A stretch of 64,000 nucleotides of DNA from Aneurinibacillus terranovensis DSM 18919 (GCF_000430625.1 NZ_AUMJ01000028.1:1-64000); one strand, 5' to 3'. Shown: positions 16,177-24,925, counted from the stretch's first letter. Numbers and translations: made by a program. Notes: generated by a model from the letters alone, not told the origin.

Positions 16177-16605
16177 GACAACAGCCTCGCCTTCGACCAC
16201 AACTTTTTGATCCTGGTTTACTAGATTGGTTTGCAGTCTAATAATTTTTTTGTCGTCTTTTTTCTCTATTACTTCTGCTATGGCAGTTATGGTATCACCA
16301 ATTTTAACCGGTGCCTTAAATTTAACATTTTGCGACAAATAAATCGTGTTAGTTCCCGGTAATTGCGTGCCGAGGATTGTCGAAATAAAGCTTGCCGTTA
16401 ACATGCCGTGCGCAATTCTTTCTTTAAAAAACGTGTTTTTTGCGAATTCGTCGTCGATATGAATCGGATTTACATCTCCTGTCAATCTGGCAAACGTCAA
16501 AATATCTTCATTTTTAATCGTTCTGGTAATCTGCGCCTTATCACCGACGTGGATCTCATTGTACGATTTTTCAACAACATGTCTCGATTGCTCCACTAAA
16601 TCCAT
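16162..16605 (-). CDS. phaJ: (R)-specific enoyl-CoA hydratase PhaJ (MaoC-like)
   Basis: This 147-residue hot-dog-fold hydratase converts trans-2-enoyl-CoA to (R)-3-hydroxyacyl-CoA, feeding beta-oxidation intermediates to PHA synthase. The family's active-site segment is present: TGDVNPIHIDDEFA, with the catalytic Asp and His, followed by RIAHGM. AAGGAGAT precedes the ATG. It is the last of three leftward genes (phaQ, phaP, phaJ) next to the divergent phaRBC, as in B. megaterium-type loci. A terminator separates phaP from phaJ, so partial read-through or a separate promoter must drive it. Confidence 0.9.
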   Translation of the reverse strand: MDLVEQSRHVVEKSYNEIHVGDKAQITRTIKNEDILTFARLTGDVNPIHIDDEFAKNTFFKERIAHGMLTASFISTILGTQLPGTNTIYLSQNVKFKAPVKIGDTITAIAEVIEKKDDKKIIRLQTNLVNQDQKVVVEGEAVVMKME

Positions 16606-16632
16606 TTTTTATCTCCTTTTACGGCTTTTTCT

Positions 16633-16670
16633 GAAAAAACCCCCTGTTTTTCATTGTCAGGGGGTTTTTC
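16633..16670 (-). terminator. Terminator after phaP
   Basis: GAAAAAACCCCCTG pairs with CAGGGGGTTTTTC, just beyond the phaP stop and before phaJ. Its strength implies that phaP mRNA mostly ends here. Confidence 0.85.
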
Positions 16671-16691
16671 AGTGGATTCTACACTTATTTA

Positions 16692-17252
16692 TTATTTAAA
16701 CATATTCATCGTGCTGTTTTTGTTGACTTCAAACGTTTCTATAATACCTTTTTGCGTTGTTTTAACCTGGGATAAGAAGTTTTCGATAAGGGACTGAATT
16801 TCATCACGCGTTTTTTGCTGTTGGGAAAACAAGCTTTTAATCGCTGTTTCCACCTGCTCATTCGATTTGTTGAGCACCGTTAACCCTGCTTTTCCAGGTG
16901 TCCAGGTTAATTGCTGGATGCGGTTTGAAATTTCTTCAAGCCGGGAATTCCAATCTTCGAATACTTTACTTGCCTGTTCTCCGGTGAAGTTGCTTACATG
17001 GTTGCGATAGTTTTCTTTTACATCTTCTAAAAATTTTTTAACTTCCTGCTCCATTTTTTCCATGTTTTCAGTTGTTTTAGCCCAGATTTCCTTCTGACGG
17101 TCAATCGTTTGAAGCGTTAAGTTTTCCATTTCACGCTGGTATGCATACAGCATTTTAATTCCGTTCATCCAGCCATCCCACATAGAATCCACAATATTCG
17201 TTCCGTTCTGGTTCACCGTGTTTTCCTTCTCAGGCCTTTTGTTGATTGCCAT
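16692..17252 (-). CDS. phaP: Phasin PhaP (PHA granule-associated protein)
   Basis: This 186-residue, almost wholly helical protein is rich in Gln, Glu and Lys with an amphipathic heptad character; it coats PHB granules and limits their size. It has no signal peptide or transmembrane helix. The start segment contains a conserved aromatic patch (MWDGWMNGIKMLYAYQREMEN) followed by coiled-coil. Identity rests on its position between phaQ and phaJ beside phaRBC and on its composition. The ATG has GGGAGG upstream. In the B. megaterium paradigm it is repressed by PhaQ together with phaQ itself. Confidence 0.85.
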   Translation of the reverse strand: MAINKRPEKENTVNQNGTNIVDSMWDGWMNGIKMLYAYQREMENLTLQTIDRQKEIWAKTTENMEKMEQEVKKFLEDVKENYRNHVSNFTGEQASKVFEDWNSRLEEISNRIQQLTWTPGKAGLTVLNKSNEQVETAIKSLFSQQQKTRDEIQSLIENFLSQVKTTQKGIIETFEVNKNSTMNMFK

Positions 17253-17328
17253 GGTAAATCCCTCCCGAATGTTAATTTTTATGGTGATTGCAGCATAGCT
17301 GCAGCATCCCTGCCGGGAATCTGTGTTC

Positions 17329-17775
17329 TCACTTGCTGTCGTCTTTTTTAGTAGTCATTAAAGTTGGCGGCATAAATAACTCGGTATACATGTTAAAGAA
17401 ACGATCGAGCATCGACTGATATTGCTCAAGAGAAACCGCCCACGACTTTAAGTACTGTTCTCCCGCATCTGTGAGAGAATAAATGCGTTTTGCCGGTCCG
17501 CCTGCAGAAGTGTCCCATTCAGATTTCACCATGTTGTCCTTTTCAAGTTGCCGTAAGGTTCGATAAACATTGCCCTGGTCCACGGAGGGAAATCCAAACT
17601 TTATTAACTGTTGAATTAACTCATACCCATGGACATTCCAACCGCGGAGCTGCAGGAGGAGAAATGGAATCAGTAAATTCTTAGGTACAGCACCGGATAC
17701 CTTCTCATCTTTTGCGGTTTCGGCCTCTGTTTCCGTATCCGCCTGCTCATTTACCTGCTCTCTCTTTTCAGTCAT
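17329..17775 (-). CDS. phaQ: PadR-family regulator PhaQ
   Basis: This 148-residue repressor has an acidic, Glu/Thr-rich N-terminal tail (1-27) and then a PadR winged helix (LLIPFLLLQLRGWNVHGYEL, GNVYRTLRQLEKDNMV, then the GGPAKRIYSLTDAGEQYL wing). PhaQ of B. megaterium represses phaQP and is released by PHB itself. It is the first gene of the leftward set, back to back with phaR. TAGGTGAT precedes the ATG. Matching TGTGTAAT elements cover its start region and are candidate operators. Confidence 0.88.
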   Translation of the reverse strand: MTEKREQVNEQADTETEAETAKDEKVSGAVPKNLLIPFLLLQLRGWNVHGYELIQQLIKFGFPSVDQGNVYRTLRQLEKDNMVKSEWDTSAGGPAKRIYSLTDAGEQYLKSWAVSLEQYQSMLDRFFNMYTELFMPPTLMTTKKDDSK

Positions 17776-17824
17776 GTGTAATCACCTACAAATCTGTAAA
17801 ATAAACCTTATGTGTAATTTACAC
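17774..17824 (-). promoter_or_regulatory. Candidate PhaQ operator region
   Basis: ATGTGTAAT occurs at 17774-17782 (overlapping the phaQ start codon) and again at 17810-17818. The second copy is part of the perfect inverted repeat GTGTAATTTACAC (17812-17824). PadR proteins bind such dyads, so autorepression of phaQP is inferred. Confidence 0.45.
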
Positions 17825-18117
17825 CTATGTTTTTATTTTGTCAAATGTTTTCACGAGTACTCCTTCATCATTTTCTCCGTATATACCAAACGTCCTATAT
17901 ATAAAGTATCTCAAGCGTGTAAACGTTCACATTCGCGATGGTTCAAGCGTATTAATTAGAGATTAACAAAACGTTAAAAAAAATATCACAATTTATCGAA
18001 TTGTTTTATTTGAGTTACACCTTATTCTTTACTATAATCTTACATGAAAATGTTCTTTTATACATATTCCGTTCGACCATATGTATAACGGAAAACATTC
18101 GAGAGGAGATGAAGAGG

Positions 18118-18621
18118 GTGAGCCAACAAATACCATTTGATCCATTTTCCATGTGGAAAGAACTGTATGACAAAACGGAAACCCACTGGAGTCAAGTATT
18201 TGACGAGACTATGCGGAAAGAAGATTATTCCGAATGGATGGGCCAATTCCTGAACATGTATTTGCAGTACCAGAACATGGTGAAGCAATCGGCGGAGAAG
18301 TATCTGGAACAGGCCAATATACCTTCCCGTGCGGATATTTCAAATCTCGCTTCCTTAATCGTGAATCTGGAAGCAAAGGTAGACGGATTGGAAGAACTGA
18401 TGGAAGGGGACCTTTCCCACCAAATCAGCAATTTGGACACAACAAGCGAAATCAATCGGCTGAAAACAGACATGAAAGCCATTGACAAAAAGATGGATCA
18501 AGTGCTCAAGCTTTTAAAACAACAGGAAGAAAATCTTCTCTCCCTGAAAGAAGAAGCCATCACCCGGGAAGCAAAATCTGTACAGGAAAAACCTACGCAA
18601 GAAAAACAAACAAATCAATAG
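18118..18621 (+). CDS. phaR: PHA synthase subunit PhaR (class IV)
   Basis: This is the small partner subunit that class IV PHA synthases need for activity. The GTG at 18118 (167 residues) is chosen because GAGAGGAG lies nine bases upstream; the frame is open a further 39 codons but without ribosome site. The N-terminal FDPFSMWKELYDKTE segment matches PhaR of Bacillus. The middle is helical (LASLIVNLEAKVDGLEEL) and the C-terminus a Gln/Lys/Glu coiled coil. First gene of phaRBC; phaB follows after 107 bp. Confidence 0.9.
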   Translation: MSQQIPFDPFSMWKELYDKTETHWSQVFDETMRKEDYSEWMGQFLNMYLQYQNMVKQSAEKYLEQANIPSRADISNLASLIVNLEAKVDGLEELMEGDLSHQISNLDTTSEINRLKTDMKAIDKKMDQVLKLLKQQEENLLSLKEEAITREAKSVQEKPTQEKQTNQ

Positions 18622-18728
18622 GTTTTCACTGGCACACGAGACTATTTTGTGAAGTTATTTACAGAAATATCGATGTGAAGATTTCATTACAAACACGTTA
18701 AGGATGTCATGTGAAGGGGTGTAGGTGT

Positions 18729-19472
18729 ATGGTAAAACTAGATGGAAAAGTGGCGATTGTCACAGGAGGGTCACGCGGAATTGGCGCAGCGATTGCAAAA
18801 GAATTGGCTGCTAATGGTGCAAAGGTTGTTATTAACTATAACAGCAGCAGTGAAGCTGCAGAACAAGTTGTAAGCGAAATTGAAGCAGCTGGCGGTCAGG
18901 CTTTCGCCAGCCAGGCGGACGTATCTGATTCAAAACATGCTCGCGTACTTGTAGAAGATGCGATAAACAAGTACGGCCAACTTGACATTCTCGTAAACAA
19001 TGCCGGAATTACCCGCGACCGTACATTCCGTAAACTTAGTGAAGAAGACTGGAAAAAGGTTATTGATGTCAATTTAAACAGCATATTTAACATGACAAGT
19101 GCGGCTCTTGCTCACATTCAGGCTTCCGAAACCGGCCGGATTATTAATATATCCTCTATCATCGGCCAGGCGGGTGGATTTGGCCAAACCAACTATTCAG
19201 CCGCAAAAGCAGGGATGATCGGCTTCACTAAATCGCTGGCACTCGAACTCGCCCGAACAGGGGTGACAGTAAACGCTATTTGCCCTGGTTTTATTGAAAC
19301 AGAAATGGTCACTGCAATCCCTGAGGAAATCCGGGAGCAGATTGTGGCTAAAATTCCGGTCCGCCGTTTCGGCAAGCCCGAAGAAATTGCCCGTGGAGTG
19401 ATCTATCTCTGTCAGGATGGCGCCTATATCACAGGACAAGAATTAAATATTAACGGCGGCATGTATATGTAA
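18729..19472 (+). CDS. phaB: Acetoacetyl-CoA reductase PhaB
   Basis: This NADPH-dependent short-chain dehydrogenase makes (R)-3-hydroxybutyryl-CoA, the PHB monomer. The 247-residue protein has the nucleotide motif TGGSRGIGAAIA, NNAGITRD, the catalytic Ser-Tyr-Lys (INISSIIG, NYSAAKAGM) and the SDR C-terminus INGGMYM. FabG-type enzymes look alike; placement between phaR and phaC settles the call. The ATG at 18729 with AAGGGG upstream is preferred over the GTG six codons earlier. A beta-ketothiolase (phaA) is not in the locus; the thiolase remnant at 62.2 kb is broken. Confidence 0.92.
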   Translation: MVKLDGKVAIVTGGSRGIGAAIAKELAANGAKVVINYNSSSEAAEQVVSEIEAAGGQAFASQADVSDSKHARVLVEDAINKYGQLDILVNNAGITRDRTFRKLSEEDWKKVIDVNLNSIFNMTSAALAHIQASETGRIINISSIIGQAGGFGQTNYSAAKAGMIGFTKSLALELARTGVTVNAICPGFIETEMVTAIPEEIREQIVAKIPVRRFGKPEEIARGVIYLCQDGAYITGQELNINGGMYM

Positions 19473-19551
19473 TTATACAGTAATAAATTTTTCTTATATA
19501 AATATAAAATATAGGGAATAAGCAAATATTTAAATTCCTGGAGGGAAAATC

Positions 19552-20640
19552 ATGTCAGCTCCGCTTTCAAAGGATTGGGAGGATATACTGGAAGGAATGC
19601 CACAAGAGGTGAAGCGTTCTTACCGTCGTTTTAAACGGGCAACCGAAATTCTGACAACAGAAGCCGAACCACAAGTAGGGCAAACACCAAAGGAAGTTAT
19701 CTGGACAAAAAATAAAACCAAACTTTACCGGTATGCCCCTTCCAAGCCAAAAACCCACCGTATACCACTTTTAATGGTCTATGCCTTAATTAACAAACCT
19801 TATATCCTGGATTTGTCACCCGGTAACAGTCTGATCGAATACCTTGTTAATCGCGGATTTGATGTGTACCTGCTTGACTGGGGCACACCGGCACTTGAAG
19901 ACCGCTATATGAAACTGGACGATTACATCATGGATTACATCCCACGCGCCGCACGCAAAGTCATGAAAGCGGCGAATAGCGACGAAATATCAGTGCTGGG
20001 CTATTGCATGGGTGGAACCATGACTTCAATCTTTGCCGCGCTTCACCCGGAACTTCCCATCCGCAATTTGCTTTTTATGACCAGCCCGTTTGACTTTAGC
20101 GATGCCGGCCTGTTTACCCACTGGCTCGATGAGCGTTACTTCAACTTGGATAAAATGGTCGATACAATGGGAATTATTCCGCCCGAAATGATCGATTTCG
20201 GGAATAAAATGCTAAAACCTGTTGTAAACTTCTACGGGCCGTATGTAAATCTGGTGGACCGCGCGGAGAACGAAAACTTTGTGAAAGGCTGGAAGCTTAT
20301 GCAGAAATGGGTTAACGACGGAATTCCGTTCCCAGGTGAAGCCTTCCGCCAGTGGATCCGGGACTTTTACCAGCACAACAAGCTGATTAAAGGGGAACTT
20401 ATTGTCCGCGGCCGTGAGGTGCATCTCAGCAATATTAAAGCGAATGTGCTGAATGTAGCGGCTGAACGTGACCATATCGCAATCCCGCATCAGGTTGAAG
20501 CATTGATGAATGTAATTTCCAGCGAAGACAAGACGTATGCGGTGATGCCCACAGGACACGTTTCCGTTTGTTTCGGCCGTCAAGCTATCAACAAAACATA
20601 TCCAACGGTCGGAGATTGGCTCGCAGAACGTTCTCAATAG
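19552..20640 (+). CDS. phaC: PHA synthase subunit PhaC (class IV)
   Basis: This 362-residue alpha/beta-hydrolase-like polymerase joins 3-hydroxyacyl-CoA units into PHA. The lipase-box-like motif GYCMGG has the nucleophilic Cys near residue 152, with the catalytic Asp in AERDHIAIP (about 307) and His in PTGHVSV (about 336). The short length and dependence on PhaR define class III/IV; with phaR in the operon it is class IV. GGAGGG lies before the ATG. Expression ends in the hairpin of the MITE-like element downstream. Confidence 0.95.
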   Translation: MSAPLSKDWEDILEGMPQEVKRSYRRFKRATEILTTEAEPQVGQTPKEVIWTKNKTKLYRYAPSKPKTHRIPLLMVYALINKPYILDLSPGNSLIEYLVNRGFDVYLLDWGTPALEDRYMKLDDYIMDYIPRAARKVMKAANSDEISVLGYCMGGTMTSIFAALHPELPIRNLLFMTSPFDFSDAGLFTHWLDERYFNLDKMVDTMGIIPPEMIDFGNKMLKPVVNFYGPYVNLVDRAENENFVKGWKLMQKWVNDGIPFPGEAFRQWIRDFYQHNKLIKGELIVRGREVHLSNIKANVLNVAAERDHIAIPHQVEALMNVISSEDKTYAVMPTGHVSVCFGRQAINKTYPTVGDWLAERSQ

Positions 20641-20684
20641 GAAAGAAAATAATTTTTATAGAAAGCCCGCAGATGCATCGTAAT

Positions 20685-20833
20685 GGACTGTCCCAAAAAA
20701 GGGGGGCCGATATTATCAAATCCCAAAAAAGGACTCTTATCACTATAAAAAGTGGCAGGAGTCCTTTTTTGGGGGCTATTTTAAGGTGAAAGTGGGGCTG
20801 AAAATTTTAGAAAATTACTTTTGGGACAGCCCC
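20685..20833. mobile_element. MITE-like element, about 149 bp, behind phaC
   Basis: The ends form an inverted repeat (GGACTGTCCCAAAA left; complement of GGGCTGTCCCAAAA right, one mismatch), a type seen at the ends of IS elements with GGCTGTCCCAAAA termini. Inside is a perfect 15-bp hairpin, CCCAAAAAAGGACTC (20722-20736) with its complement (20759-20773). There is no transposase and no clear target duplication. It separates phaC from convergent thiI and probably terminates both. Confidence 0.55.
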
Positions 20834-20848
20834 ACTCGATTCATTCTA

Positions 20849-22051
20849 CTAGAAGAATGAGTGTCCTTCTTCAGATGCAACAGGGTCTATCCACAGGCTT
20901 TCTACCCCGTTCACCGCATTCTCTACCAGCCGCTCCACATCGAGTTCCCGCTCGAATTTTTCCGCTAATTCAAGCTTAGGCCGCGTAACGGGTGACTTCG
21001 GTACAAATATAGTACAGCAGTCTTCAAACGGAAGTATCGACGTCTCATACGTTTCAATTTTCCGCGCGATTTGCATAATTTCTTCCTTATCCATGGCCAC
21101 AACCGGGCGCAGAACCGGCGTGTCGATGACATGATTAATCGTATACATGCTTTCCATCGTCTGTGAAGCGACCTGTCCCAAGCTTTCGCCGGTCGCAATG
21201 GCCAAAGCGCCGTGCTGCTGGGCCAGGCGTTCGGTAATTCGCATCATAAAACGGCGCATGATCGTGATCGTATAATCTTCGCGGCATGTCTCACGAATTT
21301 TTGTTTGTATTTCCGTAAAAGGAACGATGTGAAGCTTCATTCCGCCGCTATACTGCGTGAGAATGCGTGCGAGGTCAATGACTTTCTGTTTTGCCTGCTC
21401 CGATGTAAAAGGATAACTGTGAAAATGGACGCCTTCAATGCGGACACCGCGCTTCATGGTCATCCATCCGGCCACCGGACTGTCAATTCCTCCGGAAAGC
21501 ATGAGCATTGCTTTCCCGCTGCTGCCGGTTGGCAGACCGCCCATTCCCGGAATGGTATCGCATGAAATAAATACTCCTTCTACCCGTATTTCAACGCGCA
21601 GTTCTACTTCAGGCTGATGCACATCGACAGTGAGGTTGTTCGTATTACGCAGCACATATGCGCCAATTTCTCGGTTCATTTCCCCTGAAAGGTACGGGAA
21701 CTGTTTATTGGGCCGTTTAACCACAACTTTAAACGTTTTCGGAAAAGGCTCCACGTCACGAATGACTGCTAAAGCGGCTTCCTTGATGGTTTCAATGTCA
21801 AACGACTGGATGAAACGGGTAGGGCTGAACGAATGAATTCCGAAAACTTTTCTCAGCTTCGCTTCGATTTCCCCATAAGGTTCTCCGTGCAGTTCGAGAT
21901 ATAATCTGCCATATGCGCGTACTACCTGCACTTTCGAATAGGCATAAAGAGCTTTTTTTATATTGCGAATGAGCTGATTTTCAAAATCCTTACGATTGCG
22001 TTTCTTTAACGCCAGCTCACCATAACGAATCAGGACATGTTCATACTGCAT
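20849..22051 (-). CDS. thiI: tRNA 4-thiouridine synthase ThiI
   Basis: This enzyme adenylates U8 of tRNA for sulfur transfer and can also serve thiamine thiazole synthesis. The 400-residue protein has an N-terminal ferredoxin-like/THUMP region (about 60-165) and a PP-loop MLMLSGGIDSPVAGW. It lacks the C-terminal rhodanese domain of E. coli ThiI, as is normal in Bacillus. It starts one base after the stop of the cysteine desulfurase gene, the usual Bacillus pair in which the desulfurase supplies sulfur directly. AGGGTG precedes the ATG. Confidence 0.95.
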   Translation of the reverse strand: MQYEHVLIRYGELALKKRNRKDFENQLIRNIKKALYAYSKVQVVRAYGRLYLELHGEPYGEIEAKLRKVFGIHSFSPTRFIQSFDIETIKEAALAVIRDVEPFPKTFKVVVKRPNKQFPYLSGEMNREIGAYVLRNTNNLTVDVHQPEVELRVEIRVEGVFISCDTIPGMGGLPTGSSGKAMLMLSGGIDSPVAGWMTMKRGVRIEGVHFHSYPFTSEQAKQKVIDLARILTQYSGGMKLHIVPFTEIQTKIRETCREDYTITIMRRFMMRITERLAQQHGALAIATGESLGQVASQTMESMYTINHVIDTPVLRPVVAMDKEEIMQIARKIETYETSILPFEDCCTIFVPKSPVTRPKLELAEKFERELDVERLVENAVNGVESLWIDPVASEEGHSFF

Positions 22052-22052
22052 A

Positions 22053-23207
22053 TTACACCCTCATTATCTTTGCTAAATTTGGTATGGTTTCTTCGATTAC
22101 CCGCATAAATCGGTCCACTTCCTCCAGTATGTTGGAAGCTGAAAAACTTACGCGCAGCGAACTCCCCGCCCGTTCCGCATCCATCCCTGCCGCCAACAGA
22201 ACGCGCGAAGGTTTGAATTGTCTGGAAGAACAGGCAGATTGGGTTGAAAGATAAATCTCCTTTTCTTCCAGTGCATGCAGGACAACTTCAGACTTTAGGC
22301 CGGGAAACGAAAAATTAATAATATGGGGCGCGGCGCACGAATCGTTTTTTTGTGGACCGTTAATGCGGCAGCCAGGGAAGTTTTCCAGCTTACTCAGGAG
22401 ATGGTGTCTCAGCGTTTCCATATGTTCCCGATTCCTTTGCAACGATTCCTTTGCCATTCGCATGGCTTTTGCCATAGCGACAATCCCTGGCAGATTTTCC
22501 GTACCTGACCTGCGTCCTTCTTCTTGTCCTCCCCCGATGATGAGCGGTGATAAACGAATGCCTTTGCGGACATAGAGTAAGCCCACTCCCCTTACGCCAT
22601 GAAATTTATGAGCAGAAAGCGATAATAGGTCCGCCCCCCAGCGGGAAGGCTCAACGGGAAGTTTTCCAAACCCTTGAACGGCATCGACATGAAAGAGCGT
22701 CTTTGGGTAGCGTGAAAGAATGTCGCCAATTTCTTTTACCGGCTGCACAGTGCCTAACTCATTATTTACATACATCACAGACACAAGGATAGTGTCGTCA
22801 CGCATTGCCTGTTCAATGGTAGACGGCGCCACCCTTCCCTCGTCATCTACCGGTACATACGTGACCGTATAACCCATTTCTTCCAGTTGCTTCCCCGCTT
22901 CATATACCGAAGAATGTTCAACCTGACTTATGATAATGTGCTTTCCCCGATTTCGGTACTGCCAGGCCACCCCTTTTAACGCAGCGTTGTTGCTTTCTGT
23001 TCCGCCCGATGTAAATATAATTTCATCCGGTAACACACCTAAACTTTCGGCTGCAACCTGCCGGGATTGCGCTAAGAGTCTGGCTGCTTTCGATCCGAGC
23101 TTATGCAGGGAGGAAGGGTTTCCGAAATACTGCTGAGCGACTTCTCCATACACTTTAACCACTTCCGGATTTGGAAGCGTTGTCGCACTATTATCAAAAT
23201 AAATCAC
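22053..23207 (-). CDS. nifZ: Cysteine desulfurase NifZ/IscS-like, sulfur donor for ThiI
   Basis: This 384-residue class V PLP aminotransferase-fold enzyme takes sulfur from cysteine as a persulfide. Visible features: GGTESNNAAL, the PLP lysine in SLSAHKFHGVRGVGLLY, and the sulfur-carrying cysteine in STQSACSSRQF. The compact C-terminus and coupling to thiI (1-bp gap) identify the Bacillus NifZ type dedicated to tRNA thiolation rather than SufS or IscS. The start is a GTG with a weak GGATGTGA site. Confidence 0.92.
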   Translation of the reverse strand: MIYFDNSATTLPNPEVVKVYGEVAQQYFGNPSSLHKLGSKAARLLAQSRQVAAESLGVLPDEIIFTSGGTESNNAALKGVAWQYRNRGKHIIISQVEHSSVYEAGKQLEEMGYTVTYVPVDDEGRVAPSTIEQAMRDDTILVSVMYVNNELGTVQPVKEIGDILSRYPKTLFHVDAVQGFGKLPVEPSRWGADLLSLSAHKFHGVRGVGLLYVRKGIRLSPLIIGGGQEEGRRSGTENLPGIVAMAKAMRMAKESLQRNREHMETLRHHLLSKLENFPGCRINGPQKNDSCAAPHIINFSFPGLKSEVVLHALEEKEIYLSTQSACSSRQFKPSRVLLAAGMDAERAGSSLRVSFSASNILEEVDRFMRVIEETIPNLAKIMRV

Positions 23208-23478
23208 TTGATTTCACATCCATTTTTAAGAATCCATAACTTGTTTGCCATTCGAATTTTATTCGAAAAAGCATCAACTTATATCATACCACATTTTATT
23301 TTATGTCATCATTATTTTACGTTTTTTCCCCAAAAATCATGTTGAGCTGTTTTCTAAAAATTGTTTTATGATTGGAAGCGGTTACATTCGGTAAACCTAT
23401 TTACAAAATGTCTTAGGCTTGTTAATATAGTTTTCAATAAATTAAAAATATTGGCCGATTGAGGAGGTATTTTTCTCA

Positions 23479-23583
23479 ATGAAAAGCCAAGGAGAAATAA
23501 TTCAGAATATTATAATTTTTAAAGGAGAGATTAATCATGACTGTGACTGTGAAAATGGAGATGTTAAAAAAAATAGAGGCTGA
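23479..23583 (+). CDS. Possible 34-residue leader peptide
   Basis: ATG at 23479 with GAGGAGG eleven bases upstream. The frame codes MKSQGEIIQNIIIFKGEINH, then DCDCENGDVKKNRG, and overlaps the start of the next small gene in another frame, covering its ribosome site. Translation here could therefore control the downstream gene. It could also be chance. Confidence 0.3.
   Translation: MKSQGEIIQNIIIFKGEINHDCDCENGDVKKNRG
23497..23511 (+). promoter_or_regulatory. Second CodY-box-like site
   Basis: The same ATAATTCAGAATATT as at 1591-1605, in a 17-nt identical block. It lies 26 bp before the start codon of the 49-residue gene. Binding by CodY is inferred only from consensus similarity (11 of 15). 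Confidence 0.35.
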
Positions 23584-23686
23584 AATTGCGCGTTTGCAGC
23601 TTCAGGTGAAGGCTATGCAGAACTCTGCAGATGGCTTTGAAAAACTGGACACCGATTTCTGTCTTAACGAAGTATATAACGGATAA
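23537..23686 (+). CDS. 49-residue coiled-coil microprotein
   Basis: ATG at 23537 with AAAGGAGAG eight bases before it. The peptide begins MTVTVKMEMLKKIEAEIARL and continues with a heptad-like helix, ending in DTDFCLNEVYNG with one cysteine. A strong terminator follows. I do not recognise a family. It sits alone between nifZ (divergent) and the M50 protease gene (convergent). Confidence 0.6.
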   Translation: MTVTVKMEMLKKIEAEIARLQLQVKAMQNSADGFEKLDTDFCLNEVYNG

Positions 23687-23702
23687 TATGTAAAAAAAAG
23701 CC

Positions 23703-23746
23703 AAAGGGACAGCACCTGCACGACGGGTAAACAGCTGTCCCTTTTC
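23703..23746. terminator. Bidirectional terminator
   Basis: The 11-bp stem AAAGGGACAGC / GCTGTCCCTTT with A and T runs lies between the microprotein gene and the M50 protease gene. Confidence 0.8.
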
Positions 23747-23756
23747 TTTGTCGTTA

Positions 23757-24866
23757 TCACATGGTCGTTTGCGGTGTTAGCAGAGAGGTGTAATACATCA
23801 AACACAACAGGAGGGCCGCCAGCCCGAAATAGGTAAAACCATAAGCGAAGCGCTGTCCTATGGAAACTTTATAATACGCTTCTTCTTTGACCATACCCTG
23901 GTACTCCAAATAGGGTTCGTAAGAAATTTGTAAGATCATGCGGACCATTTCGGGCATTCGTTCCGTCCTTAGGAGCCACACGTGGTTTACTAATCCTTTA
24001 GTAAAAGGGATTTGCCGCAGAATATCGAGTCCCGGGTAACCAATCATAAGCTGTTCCTGTTTTTGAACGATGTCTCCAACCTGAACAAACGGCAGTGTTC
24101 TCTGATGTTCCATAGCCGGCACGAACACCCCGTGTTCCTCAAAGTATGAAACAGGCACTTCAAGCACCACATGCTCTTCGCGGGCACCTGCGGATATACC
24201 GGATCGATCTCCTCTGGCAGCTTTTCTTCTTTTCACATAGCTGCTGTATAATTCCCAGGCGAAAAAGCACCAGAAGAAGAAAAATAAAATAGATCGCAAA
24301 TAAATAATGAAAATTACCCCCCCGATAAGTCCAACAAGCCATAACCAGCGGGAAATGGCCGTAACAATCCTTCCGCCGTCTAGCGGATGTATCGGCAGTA
24401 AATTGATAAGATTGATAAAAAAGCCAATCATCGCAATGGCAAACAATGCCTCATACCCGGTGAGAACCCCTAACGCGAGCGCAGCCACAGCACCAATCGT
24501 CCCAAGCAGCGGCCCACCGATGGCAATAAACGCTTCGGTAGCAGCATCCTGCGGCTGCTTTTTCATCGTAATCAGCGCTCCCATAAATGGAATAAAAGCC
24601 GGGGCTGACACCGGTAATTTCTTGATTCTGGCCGCCCATACATGACCCATCTCATGAATAAATATCATAGCGACCAAGCCTATCGCAACAGACCACGGGT
24701 AAATCAGCAAGTACCCTCCAATCGAGAGCGCAATAGACCAGATGGTCGGACCCAATTTTCCAAATTTGAGAAAAGGCAAAAGAAATTTTAACTTTCCACT
24801 GATAAGGGCGAGAAAAGCAAGAAGTCCTCCTGTTTTTTTCCAACTCTTTTTCCCCTGATTAGGCAC
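23757..24866 (-). CDS. Site-2-type (M50) membrane metalloprotease homologue
   Basis: This 369-residue membrane protein has the zinc protease motif HEMGHVWAAR (about residues 71-80) and the second metal motif HPLDGGR, both within hydrophobic segments, as in rhomboid-unrelated site-2 proteases of the SpoIVFB/YwhC type. A cytosolic domain of about 120 residues follows, then one C-terminal helix. There is no PDZ or CBS domain. GTG start with GGGAGATG. Possible substrate is unknown. The gene has its own region between two terminators. Confidence 0.85.
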   Translation of the reverse strand: MPNQGKKSWKKTGGLLAFLALISGKLKFLLPFLKFGKLGPTIWSIALSIGGYLLIYPWSVAIGLVAMIFIHEMGHVWAARIKKLPVSAPAFIPFMGALITMKKQPQDAATEAFIAIGGPLLGTIGAVAALALGVLTGYEALFAIAMIGFFINLINLLPIHPLDGGRIVTAISRWLWLVGLIGGVIFIIYLRSILFFFFWCFFAWELYSSYVKRRKAARGDRSGISAGAREEHVVLEVPVSYFEEHGVFVPAMEHQRTLPFVQVGDIVQKQEQLMIGYPGLDILRQIPFTKGLVNHVWLLRTERMPEMVRMILQISYEPYLEYQGMVKEEAYYKVSIGQRFAYGFTYFGLAALLLCLMYYTSLLTPQTTM

Positions 24867-24925
24867 GATATCATCTCCCTATAAAACGTACGTACCGCCC
24901 CCCTAAAAAGTTTCAATTATTATGC

